From Anseranas semipalmata (Eukaryota > Chordata > Aves > Anseriformes > Anseranatidae): DNA of 64,000 nt. Below the pieces are notes generated by a model that was given only the letters and a program-made list of their open reading frames with translations, was not told where the DNA came from and did not search any database. Below are positions 22,851 to 36,435 of this stretch, piece after piece. Where the stretch lies: the NCBI GenBank assembly GCA_013399115.1, contig VXAA01006074.1, forward strand, positions 136,066 through 200,065, written 5' to 3'. A program made the position numbers and the translations under genes. Position 1 is the stretch's first letter. Each line of letters opens with the position of its first letter.

Positions 22851-25800
22851 TATGAATGCTGGCATGGAGAAAGGATCTCCTTGGCCTGAGAAAACCAAAT
22901 GGCATAGGCTGTACCAGGCTTTATTAAACTCCCAAAGAAGTGTGCACCAGGACAGCAGCTCAGCTTTTAAAAATACAGCACATTTTTCACCTGAGCATTT
23001 TTGTGTTTGCCAGCTTTATACTGTTGGAAGCACCTGAGGACAGCACACTCTGATTTTGGAAGAATTGCTTTGACCTGAAGGAGCAGAGACCCAGGGCTGA
23101 CACAATTTCCTTATTAAGCTGAAATCAACACAACGGCACTACCCCTTCTCTCCCAAAACCCAGCCTCACAGATTATTTTGACATGTTTTCTCCACCCTGA
23201 GGATTTTAACTTCAATTGTAACAACACCTTTTAGCTTGGAAACATTGCTGCTTTTCTCTGCAGACTCTTGCCAAAAATTCAGAGGGGTGGGGGTGGAGAG
23301 GGAAGAGCTGATTTCCAGACACTTGGGAGTACTGGAATTGTTCAGGTGCTGAAGTCAATGCAAGCGATATCAGCTGATAAGTGGGAGGCTGAAATGTTAA
23401 AAATCTCAATGCAGCAAGACAATGATTTGAAGAGGCCTTCTCTCTTCCGATTACTACCGAGAAAGGATGATATTACAACGAACCTTGTTAAAATGTAATA
23501 TTCCCAACAGAGAATAATTGATGCTAAGCTAGTGTCAAATTGAAGATCTGAAAGGGACTAATTACTTTTTCTGCTAGGAAGAACTTTCCATTTTGTCACT
23601 GCTCCGATACCTGAGCAATTCCATTAATCTCAGACGTCTGAAACCCAGCTCCTGTGCTTAATTTCTGCTGGGAATTGAGGGAAATCACAAAAACAGCCAT
23701 GCCAGAGCTTACAGTAACTGTATTTGATGTCCTTAAGAAGATGTCAAAGCACTGTGGACAATCTCTTTAAGCTCATTTTTAGGGAGCATGCAGGTAGAAG
23801 AAAGTGAGCTCAGCCTTGTCTTGCATTCAGGAAACTATTCCTGGTACTTCTCCGTCCCCTGCCCATGAGCACTTCCACCACAAACATCTCCTCTTAGTGT
23901 CAGCAGTCAGATGCCACCAGTGGGTCGCCACACCAGCTGGAGACAAGGGCGCAGGGTGCATCCCTTCTCCCAGGGAGCAGGGTGTCTCCCGGTGGGTGCT
24001 GCTTTGGGTACGCGCTGCTGGGATGGGGAGCAAGGATCCCACCCCCAGGCTCCTGCGTGGAGCTGGCGGGGGGACCTGCATCGTGCTTAAAATTGGAGCT
24101 CAGAGGGAGGCTCTGCTCGCTAGTGGGAAATTTTCTCCCATTCTGTCTCACTGTCATAGCTCATGACAGGGGGATTGCGCTCTCCCTCCAGCTGTTATAC
24201 ATCCTCTCTAGGGGGTTCTATTTGCTGCTGGCGCCCAGACAGAAGGAAGGCAGTGATCTACCTCCCTTGAGCATCTTAGCCTGTTAGTTCTGAAGCGCCA
24301 AGAAAATTAAGTGCCGAGGTTGTTTGAGAGGAAGATTCAAGAGAAGGCATCGCCTGGAAGTGAAGGAGATTAGCACAATACCTACACAACTACAACAGCT
24401 CCACAGCTTTCCAGTTATCTTCCCTTATTCAATGTTCACTCTCCTCTTGAGTCCTTCTTTGTGGTGGTGTGCACCTTCCTTGACTAGGTTGCAAAGAATG
24501 AGAGAGAAGTTGGATGAACAGTTTTCAGACAACATGCCACTCTGCAAGAACTTTGCCAGACTGTTTAACATAAATAAATTAATAAGTTTGATTGCTAAGA
24601 GCCAGGAGGAGGGACGTTAAAGAACATTTTTATTGTCTTCTCCACAATAAAGTGGGAGTTTTGGTAGCCTCCTTGAAAAGGTCACTTACGGGTTGCCTTA
24701 TAAATCCAGGAGCTAAATCACATTAGAAGTACCATGCTGGAAGAGAGCTGAGGAGATGATGTGACCTGGCCCCTCTGTGACACAGGGTTAGCCAGAGCAC
24801 CCCTAGTCTGGGAGTGCAGTGCTGCGTTAGCCCGTGCCTTCTCTTAGCCAGGGCTGGGCTTTCAGGTCCAGTGCATGTGGCGATAAGTGGCCCTGCTGCT
24901 TGTCTGCAAGGAGTGACCAGGCACCACAGGACTAGGGGAAAATGAGAAAGATCCTGCTTTAGCAATACTGGGGTCATCCAAAGTCCCACCAAAGTTAGAA
25001 ATCTGGAAAGGGGAAGGAAAACCAGAACAGATTTAGATCATTTGCACTTTGTCTTGGCATCCTGGAAAGACTCATTGCTCTGAGAAACCTAGGAAGTAGA
25101 AGTGGGCTGGTCCAACTGAAGGTCACCAGCAAGAGCTCCTACCAAAACCTGGACCCTTTCCTTGGGTGTAGTCCCAGAAGAAATTTGAACAAGAGAAACA
25201 CTTCCTAGTAATAAGAGGAAGGAGGTGCTGTTAGGAGAACAGAGCCCACATTTGAGCCCCATCAGCACCAGGAGACAAGGCTTTCTCCTCAGCGAGGTTA
25301 AGTTTGGCACATGAGATGTGCAACTTTTTTGGTGCCACAGGAAGCATATACCTTTGCCTGGATGACACTGGTTTGGCAAAAGAGTCTACAGATGACTCTG
25401 TAGGGATCTCTACATGATCAGAGGTGCTCTGATTCTTTCCAAAGTTGCTGGCTACATCCACACCCACTTGTGAATTCAGTGCAAAGGATAATGCACCTGG
25501 GGACAAATGTTGGCACAAGAAGGTTAACACCAGAGGGAGGCAACTGTTTCAACATACCTGCCCAAATGGATAAGGAAGGACTGAAAGTGCCCTGGAAATG
25601 ACTTCCAGGGAAATTTGTGCTTAAACGAGCTGTCAAAATCAGCAATTTGGGATGCTATTTTGTAGCACACCTGACAGGTACAAAACAGAAATTGAATACA
25701 AATTTTAAGGGGCCAAAGAAATTAGGTAGAGACACCATTTCTGAGATCCACTAGTAGTCAGCTGTCCAGGGACATTTCTAAAGACACTGCTGGTTCAACA

Positions 25801-26474
25801 AGAAACAGTGACTAGATCTCTGTGTGTTGGTGCTTCAGTGCAGGATCAGATTCAAGGAACCACCAGGGAATTGTTGGCAACTTAACTCTGTCATGTTAGG
25901 CATGGGTAGATGGCCAGGATGTGGCACTTAGCGGGCATAGCTTATTGACAATTTTCTTCCCATCATCTGGCTTCACTGTCCAAGATGGCTTTTACGTGTA
26001 TTATACATTTCAAGCTCTTTTTGACACCGTAACATCCTTTTTTTTTTTTTTTTTTTAATATATCTCTATTTGCCAAAAAACATTTCAGAATAATTGAAAA
26101 TTCAGAATGATTGATTTTCAGGATCATTTTCAAGATCACGCAGTATTGCTCAGCCTTGTGCTGCACACAGTTTTAACCACATAAGCAAGAATTCTTGCCT
26201 CATGGAACAACTTGAAGTGTTCTATATAATATGGCCCAAAATTAGATCAATGTTACTGCTGTACTAGATAGTGAAATTATTTAAATGTTGTTACATGAAA
26301 AGGTCCATTAAGATATTTGTTGTTGAATGAACAGTGTAAAAGCATTATGCTTAAAATAGTCAAAATAAAATTACTTGCATGCTTTTCCTGCTGAAGAATA
26401 TGCTTTTAAAACCAGTTCCAGAGAGAAAACGTATTTTTCCGAAAATAGACTATGGTATCAACAATATCAGGAAA
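22851..26474. other. Non-coding single-copy DNA
   Basis: Unique sequence, GC-richer at about 23800-24200 with several overlapping open frames but no recognised domain or splice structure. There is a T-run at 26038-26056. No RNA gene is recognised. Confidence 0.5.
26038..26056. repeat. Poly-T tract
   Basis: Nineteen consecutive T bases. No retrotransposon body is recognisable next to it. Confidence 0.9.
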
Positions 26475-26543
26475 TCACACAGAATCACAGAATCGTTGAG
26501 GTTGGAAGGGACCTCTGGAGATCATCTAGTCCAAATCCCCGCC
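26475..26543 (-). mobile_element. CR1 LINE 3'-end fragment (minus orientation)
   Basis: Contains 'cacacagaatcacagaatcg', then 'ggttggaagggacctctgg', then 'gatcatctagtccaaatccc', the standard antisense CR1 3' end. Sequence is close to the family consensus, so it is fairly young. The element is truncated after about 70 bases; extreme 5' truncation is common for CR1. Confidence 0.93.
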
Positions 26544-26861
26544 AATAAATACAGAAATAGGAGAGATATTACATGCATCCAAAGTATAATTTTTGAAAGA
26601 ACTATAATATATCTTTTTTCACTTGAATAATTCACACTGCGTGCCTGGTTAGAAAACAATAGCTTGGTTATGAAATAATGGAAATTTTATCCATGCACAT
26701 GCCACCCTCACATTAAAATCATCACACAGCTCACAGTCTGCTGCCTGCAAGCTTCTCAGGTATAAAACTAGCAATAAGTAAGGACTATTTTGCTATGGCT
26801 TTTAACCTTGCAGGAACATCTTATTAAATGGTTGTTTAGAATGTGATATACACTATCAAAC

Positions 26862-26888
26862 AAAAAAAGAAAAAAGAAAAAAAAAAGA
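26862..26888. repeat. A-rich tract
   Basis: A runs broken by single G bases. No adjoining element is recognised. Confidence 0.85.
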
Positions 26889-29800
26889 GAAGATCAAATT
26901 AAGCTGCACTGTAAAACTTAAACCAAGAGAAGAGGTAAATGCCAGCCTCTGCATTTTTAACCTACTTTTATGTTTACATTGGAAGTCCAAGTGCCAAAGG
27001 CTGCACGGTAGCAGTTCTACTGCTTGCTCCTTGCTGCTCTGCCACATGCTGGTCCTGGGGCACAGCTGCGTGGCAGGGACAGCCGTGAGCTCCCCGCACC
27101 TGTACCATGCTGCTTGGTGGCACAGGAGCTGGTCACAGCCCAGGGTGCTCATAAAGCATGGGAGGAGGATGCGACTCGATTTCATTCATTTTGGGAAGCT
27201 GTTTTCAAGGTTGTAAACCCCCATCATCTGGCTCTGGCTGCTCAGGAACCATGGGTTCCTTAGAAAACTCCTTCAGCAAACAAAAGAAATTGGGCTTCAG
27301 AAAAGCTAAACTCTTTCACAAGGCATGGAAGACATCGAAGCAATATTTTCTCCCTTATCTGATTACATATTAATAATTTATTTATGTTCTTAGCAGTTCC
27401 CAGACATCTATTGGCTCCAGTGGCCATCTGTGGTGCCTACGGGATGTGGACAAAACCCCAAAGCACATGTGGTGATTGGATCAAGTCCTTACTTCTCCCC
27501 TGGACCTGGTGTCTGGACTTGCCCACACTCTAGATTTAAGTTTTCCCGGTAATGCAAAGCAGTACTGTTATAATAGTATGATATTATAATATAAGAACCT
27601 CAACCCCAGCTCCCTCCCTGAGCTTGGCTGTCCCTAGGGCTTGGCCAGGACTTTCTCACCTCATTTCTGCACTCGTTCATTTGGCTGCACATCAGGAGTG
27701 TTAGGCAGGGTTCTCTGCTAGCACTTATTAATGGGAACAGTTAGCAGAAATGGTACCAGAATAAGTTTCCAAACACCTATGAGATGCTCTTTGACAGCAC
27801 GATGCTATGGTCCCAAGCTAAAAAAGTTCCAAACACCTCCACCAGTAAATCCCAGTATACTTATCTCTTGCCCATCCACAATTTGCCTCAAAGGCAGCTA
27901 TGCACAAACCTCTTGTGTATGGCAGATCTGGTTTTATTTCTGATTTAATTTTTCCACCTGTATCAGATACTTTAAATATTTTCCTCTTTTGCTCTTTTTT
28001 TAGCAAAGTGTTTGAAAATAGTTCTTCTATCATCAGATACTTGCAAAAATATGCATGATTTATTTTTTTAGCATGCATTTCCCTTTAGCAACTTAGTATA
28101 TATCATATAATCATAAGCCAGAGCCTGTAAACAACAGTTATGAAAAACTGATCTTTTTATACTAAACACTGTATCCTTTTCAAAGTGACAATTGAGTTAT
28201 ACTGTCATTAAAAAGTGTCAAATCTGGCACCCGTTGCTGTCAATGGAAGATCTCTCCCTGTTTTGCTAACACTTGTGTGCCTACAGAGAGAAGAGCAAGT
28301 TCACCTCAGGCTCTTCTGGACACAGACCTTCACAACCAACAGGTTAAATCCAGGGCTTGTTCCACTTCTTTAATAATGACGAGACAATGACACGTCGAGA
28401 TTTCCCTGAAGCCTGGTTCCAAACTTCTCCACAAGTGGGAGCAGCGGGGACCTTACTCCCTCTCCCCCAGCCCCAGCTGCGGTCGCAGCGTTTCGGACCC
28501 CCAGGCCCCACCTCGGCTCAGCCAGGCAGCGCTGTCCGACCACAGGAGAACTTCTGACAGCGGACTCCAGGCATAAAATATAATGCTTTGGGATTTCTTG
28601 TGCTAGAGTAAGAATTTCCTACTATTTCTTCCTTTTACGTTGCTTGGTTTCTCCTCATCTGTAAGAGGGGGGGGGTTTCCTTTTGTGTCCATGCGTTACC
28701 TGACACAACTGGGAAACATCCATGAGAGGAGACCACTGGCTTACTGACAGCAAAAGGCTCAAGCGCTGAAGGAGACCTGCCCACCCCTCCTCCCTGTGTC
28801 TGCTGAGGACCTGTGGGGGGAATTCAAGCACGGCCAAGACGATCGCTGCTTTTCAGAGGAACACCGTGTGTTTTAATGGCGCTGAAAGCCCTCCTAAGAC
28901 TCAACAAGCAGGCGCTGTGGGAAATGCAGCCCAGGGAAAGGCTGGTATATGCACCGCGAGGACGCGCGCTTGTAAGCCCTCGGGTGAGTGGTCCTTTCAT
29001 ACCAGACCTTCCGCATAACATGTCAAACTATTTAGGAATTTCAGATTTTTGTTTCAGCTCAGGCATCAAAACCAGTGCTGATTCAGGCTTTTAATTCAGC
29101 AAGATAACGCTCAGCATAATTTGATTTTTAGCTGTCTCTTACAGCATGGATTTCACACGCACGCTGTACAAAGCCCCAGCCAGCAGCTTCATCAAATATT
29201 TACAGCTCCGTGAGACCTCTTGGCTAGACTGTGCTCACCTATGAAATACAACAGCAACAAAACCATTAGTCGTGGCAAAAAGAGAAAGGTGGACACTTGA
29301 CTTGCATGACTCGGGAAGGTGTGAATCGCACAGATGCCTGCCTGAGCATCGCAGAGAGCTGCCTCGAGCAGAGAGGATGTGCCCAGCTGGACCACTTCAT
29401 CCTGGTAAAGGCAGGCACGTGCCGCTCTGACCCCCAGATGTCTGGAAGAATTGCCTGGAAAATATCTGGTAAAGAAACAGTGTGTGCACCTGTTTGAGCG
29501 ACCCTTTTCAGACCTCGCTCTTAGTTTCCAAATTGGGTGCTAATTACTGAACCTACTCTATTTCAATAGCATGAGAAGTGTTTTGTTACGTTATTTCAGT
29601 GTTATAATGAAGCGTCTTGGTATATAGATCAAAATTAAGTTATTGGCTGTATAAATATGTGTGAGTCATGCCTGTGTGTTACCAATACCCACTCCTATGA
29701 CCGGGTCTTGGTGGGCATTCACCTTTGGTTTTGTGCAAAGGACTGAGGATGTGAAGTTAAGGCACAGCACAGATATTAAGTTTTAAGTATTTCCCTACAT

Positions 29801-31679
29801 GCAAAACTTCACACATATGAGAAGAAATGATACCACTCAAAAACACTCCTGCAAGAACACAGTGGTGTCGATGTGAAGCTGTCCATTTCAAAATTAAGAT
29901 ATCACACATTCGACTGGCAGTCGCTGCATGTTTGCAACTCTGGAAGACATGGTTACAGTTAGGCTGCCTACAAAGCTCTCTTTAGGAGAAAACTGAAAGA
30001 CTTTCATCAAGCAAACACTTGAAGCAAGGCACAAAACATTCAATTCTGTGAAACACAGAATAGTGGAATTATACTGGCAATTTACATGTGAGCTCTGAGT
30101 CAGTGCTTTCAGGCAGGCAATAATTCCACATAAGCAGCCCTGATGAAACAGGATCATAAATCTCTTTCTGAATGGTATCTTTCAACTGATGTGCTTGGCT
30201 TCAATCTCTTCTCCTACAGGAAAGACACTCAGGGACAGAATAAGAACAGGACCCAACCCACAGAGCACGTTTCAAGAGTGTTTTGCTATGTCGGCCCCCA
30301 TTTGCATGCTTTCTTTATTAAAAGCTGGTTTGAACTGATCCTTGGATATTTCAAAATGTGAAGAAAAGAGAAAGAATAGGACATGTAGCAGTTGCTGTCT
30401 GGGATAGCAGATAGCCTGGCCTGCTTGGAAAAAAAAAGTACATCAGAACCAATAGTAACTTAATGGGAAAAGCTATCTAATTTTGCTTGTGGAGAGGAGT
30501 AAGTTTAGCTGAAAATAAATAAATGTGTAGGTTGTTTACTCTATAAATATCTTTCTTCTGTTGCTGCTCGTGTTGTAAATATAAAACAACATCTACTTCC
30601 CAAACAGAGAAAAAGGGCAGATGTGGAGCTGGGCAGTGTATTTGGACTGGACTGGAAGTGGAGAACTGAGGTTCTGCCACAGCACAGGTAATTGTGAGAA
30701 ACCCAAAGACACGAAGAGGGTGTCTGGAGGGACGGGGAGGGGTCAGAGGGCTCAGGTGGCCGTGCTGGGGAGAGCAGCTGTCCGACCCAGGGCACTGGGC
30801 AGGTGCTGCTCATCCCCTCCAAACAGAGCCCAGCCCACCTGAGATGCGGATTTGGGAGAGGGAACCTTGCTGGGCTCTTGACTTCTGGCTCTTAAATCAG
30901 CATAAATCGGTAAATCAACTAACAGTGTAATTAGAAGCTGTCAACACGATATCCCTGCAGGACACCCAAACCTGGGAAGTCTTACAGGCACAAAAGGATA
31001 ACTGCGTCATCCTCGGGAGCACCTGGAGAGTGCCTGGCGATGGATGGGAGCTTGCGGGTGCTGGAGAGGGAAGCCCTGGCAGCTTGGAACAGCATCCAGA
31101 GCGGGGACAGGAGCAGACACGGGCCCTGGCCCCAGCGGCGGGGCCAGGAGGAGCTCCTCCTGTGGACATGGGCGAGCAGGCAGACTTGGTGCAACCCAAG
31201 AAGCTGCCAGCTGGGAGAAAGGGTCCTCCCAGCAGAGGCAGCGGAGGGGGAACCGGAGCTCAGAAAGCCCCAGGGAACAGCCACAGCCCTCGTGACCGCC
31301 ATGTGTCAGACTAAGGCTCGTCTTCTAGCGGATGGCCTTACTTTTGGTGTTTGGGCTCCCTGTTCCCATTTCACAGCCCCAAACAGTTCTGCTCAACCTG
31401 GCTTTGCTGCCTGTGGGACTAAGAAAAACTCTCCCTTTGCCACCTGTGCCAAGGATGTCTTACAACCTCCTGTGACTCTCAGGGCTACGTCTCTGTGCCG
31501 CTGAGTGCCCCAGCACAGGCCCCAGGGCCGAGTGCTCCAGCCCAGACCTCGACAGCGCCGAGCTGGCTGTTTGCAGAACTAAAACCCACTGAATTCACGA
31601 GGGCTGCTTGCAAGCAGGCATATTTACATACTGCAGTGCGTGGACAATAGGTGCCAGCCTGTTTAATATACTGGTCTCT

Positions 31680-31900
31680 CAATTAATAAGAACCAGCATA
31701 ATATTTTCAGTCAAGTTAGGCCAGGGATTAGTTTGACAGTATTAATGTAATTACATGGAGATGAGTTTGGCCCGGTGACCTTTTTCTTTATCATTGTGTC
31801 TTCCCAGTGTTTGATCAATGACTCTTTAAATAGCTTTGAACCGATTTAAGGCTTTTCCCTCTGTTTGCTTTGAGATCTTTTTCTCCATTTTTAATAAACA
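31680..31900. promoter_or_regulatory. Candidate conserved non-coding element
   Basis: Repeat-free, moderately AT-rich stretch with a TGACCTTT nuclear-receptor-type half site, ATTGTG, several TTAAT and TGATCAAT words and no long open frame. The call rests only on sequence texture and motif content. Confidence 0.17.
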
Positions 31901-33947
31901 AGACTGCTCCCTTTCTGTCCTGGAAGAGATCCTTGTGTCTTAAACATACCAGACTTGTAAGGAGGTTATGCTAAATCCAAACCCCTCAGTCAGAAGAGCT
32001 GCAATTGCCAGATTCCCCTTCTACACCCTCATGCGATTGCCTGGGTATCTGGTTTCAGCAAAAGACTAGGATCAGGGAAACACGAGATTTAAAACAAACA
32101 TCCACTGTCTTTAGGTGGCCACTTGGTGAAGCTGGTGGTTTTTGCAGGAGAAAAACCCAAAGCTTCAAGGCACATCATCAACAGCAACAGGCTCAAGCTC
32201 AGAGCTGCTAAACCAACACTGCCTCTGCTGTGCCTGATCATTCCCAAGTTGTTAAAATAACAGTACAAGCAGAAGTGCTTCCTAACTTTTCTTGGAGCTC
32301 TTAAGTACAAATGCAGGCATGTTTATCTACTTCCCGAAAAGAAAGATACTTGAGAGTACAGCTGATTTCAGCATGCACACAACTTCCTTGGGAGGGGAAA
32401 AACAGAGAACAGTTAAGTACAATTTTCTCTAATTTTTAAAGGAATCAAAGAGTTCCTTGCAGAAGAATCAAGCTATTTAGAAATAAATGCTACTCTTTGG
32501 ACATTTTAATTATATAATATTATTTTTTTTAATGCTTGGAAGTGCTTTGGTTCCTGACAATCACCTATGTATTTGGTGGTTGTAAAATAACTGCAAGTCA
32601 TCATTTGACCAAATAAGAGATTGTGTTTTCTTTTTTTTTTTTTTCAGTTGGATGGGTCACGTAAGAGCTGCCCTCCTAGCTCCCAAAGTTTGAGGGAGGA
32701 CTGAAACGCAAAGGCAGGCTACAACCAGCCCACGGTCATGGGGGGCTGCTGGCTCATACGAGGTTGTTGCCTGTATTTCCAGGAAAAGTCCACAGCACCA
32801 GTGATTTCCTCATTCTTGCGCAGAGGAACCGGTGGTGCCGTTCAGTCCGTGCTTCCCTGACTTGGTCTGCCCTGAACTCCTGAATGAGCTTGATCCATCC
32901 AAGCGAACAAATGCTTTTCAGAACAGGACCAAAGCCCTGATGTGGGAATGCACAAAAGCACGTTTGCCTTGAGCCACTGGGTAATTTCAGTGAAGCCAAC
33001 AACACCTAAGCCCTCACCAGAATGAAACATGCACTTCGCTGGAAGGCAGCCATACGTATGTGTTTCTATATGGGAAAGTAGCGCAGTTCTCATATCATCA
33101 GAGTTGCAAATTTTGGTGCTTTTTTTTCTTTCACCTAGAGCCCTGGCTTTTGGAGTGTATGCGTGTACACCTGTTCCAGCTTTGTTCTTTTAAAACTGAA
33201 AATTTCCAGAGTGTTTCAATAAGATTCCCAACTACCAGGAAATATATAAATACAGATGAAATGCCCTATGCTTTTAATAGCTCATTATTTAGAGGGGGTG
33301 TGGACCCAAATCAAGGATTTTGATCATGAGGTTGGTGACAGACACTGAAATGAATGAGCCCCATACAGACAGCCTCTCTCTACAGACATTCCAGGACTCC
33401 CCACCCCATCTGTGACCAAGGGAAGGTCCCTGCCCCACCTGATGCACATCTGGGCGCGGGGACTAACAGGTAGGCAGACAGCCCAACAGCTGTACTTCGC
33501 TTTCCTGGAGGTCCAGCCCTAAAGTGAAGAGCACAATCTACCTCGTGCAGCGCCGAGAGCAGCTAACAGTTTCCGTGCCCCCTGCATCATTCAGCCACTC
33601 AGCCCCCCACCAGGGCTGCGAAAGCGCAGGGCAGAGCGCTGCCCTTCCCGTACATTGAAAGAACAGGGCGAGGTATTTCAGGGTCGGGCTCGCAGCACCG
33701 CGGACGAGGAGCGGGGACGCCCCGACAGCCCGACGGAGCCCCGCAGAAGCGCTGGGTGCCGGGGGGAAGCCGCGCTCTACGGGGTGCCCGCCGGCCCCGG
33801 CACCCGCCCCACGCCGGGACCCCGATGGGAACCGTCTGAAACCCACGGAGAAAAACTGCGGAGTAACTCCCCCCGGGAGGGGGACCCTGCCCCGCGGTGC
33901 CACCCGGGGCACCCCGCAGCCTCCCGCCCCCAGCCCCGGCCACTCAC

Positions 33948-34393
33948 CTGGGCTCCGGCGGCAGCGGCTCCGGTCGCCCCCTGGGGNNNNNNNNNNNNNN
34001 NNNNNNNNNNNNNNNNNNNNNNNNNNNNNNNNNNNNNNNNNNNNNNNNNNNNNNNNNNNNNNNNNNNNNNNNNNNNNNNNNNNNNNNNNNNNNNNNNNNN
34101 NNNNNNNNNNNNNNNNNNNNNNNNNNNNNNNNNNNNNNNNNNNNNNNNNNNNNNNNNNNNNNNNNNNNNNNNNNNNNNNNNNNNNNNNNNNNNNNNNNNN
34201 NNNNNNNNNNNNNNNNNNNNNNNNNNNNNNNNNNNNNNNNNNNNNNNNNNNNNNNNNNNNNNNNNNNNNNNNNNNNGTCGTCCGGGGGCGGCACCCGCCC
34301 CGGCGGGAGGGCAGCACGGAGCGCGGGGACCGGCGGTGGGTTTGGGAACCGAGGGACTCTTCCCTCGGGGAATGGCGTCGTTGCCGTTGGCAA
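33948..34393 (-). other. Candidate first exon on minus strand (left boundary only is supported)
   Basis: The minus strand reads ...GGAGCCCAG|GTGAGTGG at 33950-33941, a near-consensus 5' splice site placed within a CpG island. The exon would end at 33948 and start somewhere to the right, within or beyond the gap. A minus-strand frame open from 34393 to the donor reads PRGRPEPLPPEPR just before it, but this Pro/Arg-rich peptide is what GC-rich DNA gives by chance and the gap interrupts the frame. I do not recognise the gene, and it may be 5' untranslated sequence. The right boundary given is only the most distant ATG of that frame. Confidence 0.35.
33987..34276. other. Assembly gap (290 N) in the CpG island
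   Basis: A run of N flanked on both sides by very GC-rich sequence, so the core promoter and probably the transcription start are missing. Its size is presumably an estimate. Confidence 0.99.
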
Positions 34394-34450
34394 TGTCTAC
34401 TTTGTCAAACGCAACTTCGACACTATGGCTTTTTGTCAACGCAGGTAGGA
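34372..34450 (+). other. Weak candidate plus-strand first exon end and donor
   Basis: On the plus strand, CAG|GTAGGA at 34442-34447 is an acceptable 5' splice site at the right edge of the CpG island. An ATG at 34372 opens a 24-codon frame (hydrophobic, Leu- and Ser-rich) up to the donor. Either a short coding start of a divergent gene, a non-coding divergent transcript, or chance. No product is recognised. Confidence 0.15.
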
Positions 34451-36435
34451 TGGAAGCTTCCCCGCGTATCGAGTGGTCTGGCTAAAAATGACACGGGGGA
34501 GTTCTAAAAGGTTTCTGGTTTTCTAAGTGAGGATGGCTGCATGGGATGCAAGAAAAATAAGGAGCGAAGAACGGACGTAAAAACCTCTGCTTTGTCTAAG
34601 GAAGTTGTCTCTATCCAGGGATCATGCTATTTCCCACAGCTTTAGAACCATTTCTTTGAAAGTGGAGTGGTGCTGATTTAAAAATCCCTTCACTAAGCCC
34701 CTGATCCTGTCTCTCCCGCTTCACCACAGGAACAGAGGGAAGAAGGAGATCTTCTGTTCCGCTGCTGTCTGGTGAAATGTCTGAGACTGCCGGAGGGCTC
34801 CGTGGTCTAAAATGGGAGTGGAAGATGACACAGATCAAAAATCTCCAGGTCTCTGTACTCATGGCTTCCATATCCTCAAATTTTGAACAACAAGGGAATG
34901 AAATTTTCAGACTTTTTTTTTATGGTCATCAGTGCTGAAGAGAATTTCTGCCCAGGACCTCATCTAGAGCTCCTGATGTCTCCTGCTTATGTTTAAGGGA
35001 AGGCTGTTTTGTGTTCGTACAGTAACAGCCATGACAGGGCCATCAACTTCCGTGGGGCCATCATCGTGATGCTAAGACAGACAGAAACTGTTCAATGTAG
35101 TATTTATGTAGACGTGTGCACGGCTGAATAAAGCAGCCTGATGTACAACTCTGCTCTCTGCATCCCGCCCATCTGCCCCTACCACGCTGCAGCTGCAGGT
35201 GGAACGAGCCTCCGGGAGCAGGGGGGACTGCGCCCATCACATTCACACGGAGAGCCCTCCGTCCAGAGTGTCTGGCAATAAAAACATAGATCTGAAAAAT
35301 AAAAGCAATATGATGCAAATATTAAGCACGAAGGGAAGGATTTAAAGGAAGACAATGGTCCCTTAATGGAAGGCACAAACACCAGTCACTCACAGCTGAA
35401 TGAGTACAAGTTGATCCGAAGCTGAGTGGAGTGACAGCCCAGAAAGCTTCATATTAAGTCAATTAAATCCCATTATTCTTTAGATTTTTTTAATAATTAA
35501 ATTAATTTCGTGTGACTGTGAAAGGAGCTGGAACGACTGCCAAAAACTGTTCTTGTGACAGGCTACAGAGGCAGGATTAGTCAGTGACTATGGCACCAGG
35601 CTGGTGCCTGGGAGAGGTGGATTCTGCTTCTCCACATGCTTCCTGGGTGGCCTGGTTTGAGTCCTGTAAGCTCCTCGTATCTCAGCTGCCCAGCGCTGAA
35701 TGGTAATGAAATGGCTTGCGGGGTAGGGAGGTAGCACCACAACTGCAGCATCTCTTGCAGCCTCCCAGCAATGCTCCTCAGACCTGGTCTGTGGTTTCCT
35801 GGGCGTGTTTGTAAGTGCAGGACAGGGAGCATGTTGAGTTGCTTCCTTTCAGGTAGCTACACGTGCACTGCCATGAAAAGGACCCTGCGTTTCAGATGAG
35901 ATTTTACTTGCATTCAGGTGTGCATGCATGCACTCGCCCAGTCAGCCACGCTCCTTCACAGCAAACCTGCAGATACAGGAGGAGAGGCAGCGTGAGGCAC
36001 CTTTTTGTGGGTTTGTCACAGTCTCCCTCACTTCAGTTTTGGAGCATTCCGATGTTACTGGTCATATTAAGCCATGCTGCTTTGGACAGGAAAAATCCAA
36101 GAGGGAATCACTGGCTGGTTGCTACCTGCACACATATCTTCTCTTTCTTTTATGTACTGACCTCCTCCTTTCCCAGTCCTTTCTTTGCATTCAGGTTGCT
36201 GCTTCTTTCCTAGGAAATTGTTGGATGTGTCACCAGGTACATCTCTGCAGAGATAGAAGAAGCCTCCGGAGTGGCTGTTGGCAGCGTGCTCCATAATCCC
36301 CTCCCTTCTGGCTGCAGGGCTGGCTGCTCAAATGCTAATGCTCTGCATGTGGGATTCATCTGCCTTGAGCTTTTGACGTGGTAAGTTAATCATCTGCGTG
36401 CAAACTTGTCACCTAAGGCTCTCCATATAGTTAAT
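34451..36435. other. Non-coding single-copy DNA right of the CpG island
   Basis: Unique sequence with no exon or repeat recognised. The block 35440-35530 is very AT-rich with several TTAAT and ATTA words. Confidence 0.5.

Larger units (their letters stand above)
26544..33539. other. Non-coding single-copy DNA left of the CpG island
   Basis: Unique sequence with an A-rich tract at 26862-26888, a G-run near 28667-28675, a GC-richer patch at 30700-31560 with overlapping frames on both strands, and a candidate conserved element at 31680-31900. No exon is recognised. If the CpG island drives a minus-strand gene, this interval would be its first intron or part of it. Confidence 0.45.
33540..34440. 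promoter_or_regulatory. CpG island, probable promoter
   Basis: Base composition changes sharply from the AT-rich surroundings to very GC-rich sequence with many CpG dinucleotides, especially 33660-33986 and 34277-34380, with C-rich GC-box-like words (ccgcccc, cccgcc). It is the only such island in the window. Unmethylated CpG islands in vertebrates usually mark promoters. A strong minus-strand splice donor at 33941-33950 and a weaker plus-strand donor at 34442-34450 suggest a first exon on one or both strands. A 290-base N run hides the centre, probably through GC-related sequencing dropout. Confidence 0.8.

Noticed and set aside
33655..34485. Long frames across the CpG island on both strands
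   Set aside because: They are kept open by GC-rich codons and by the N run. Only the splice donors and island composition are used as evidence.
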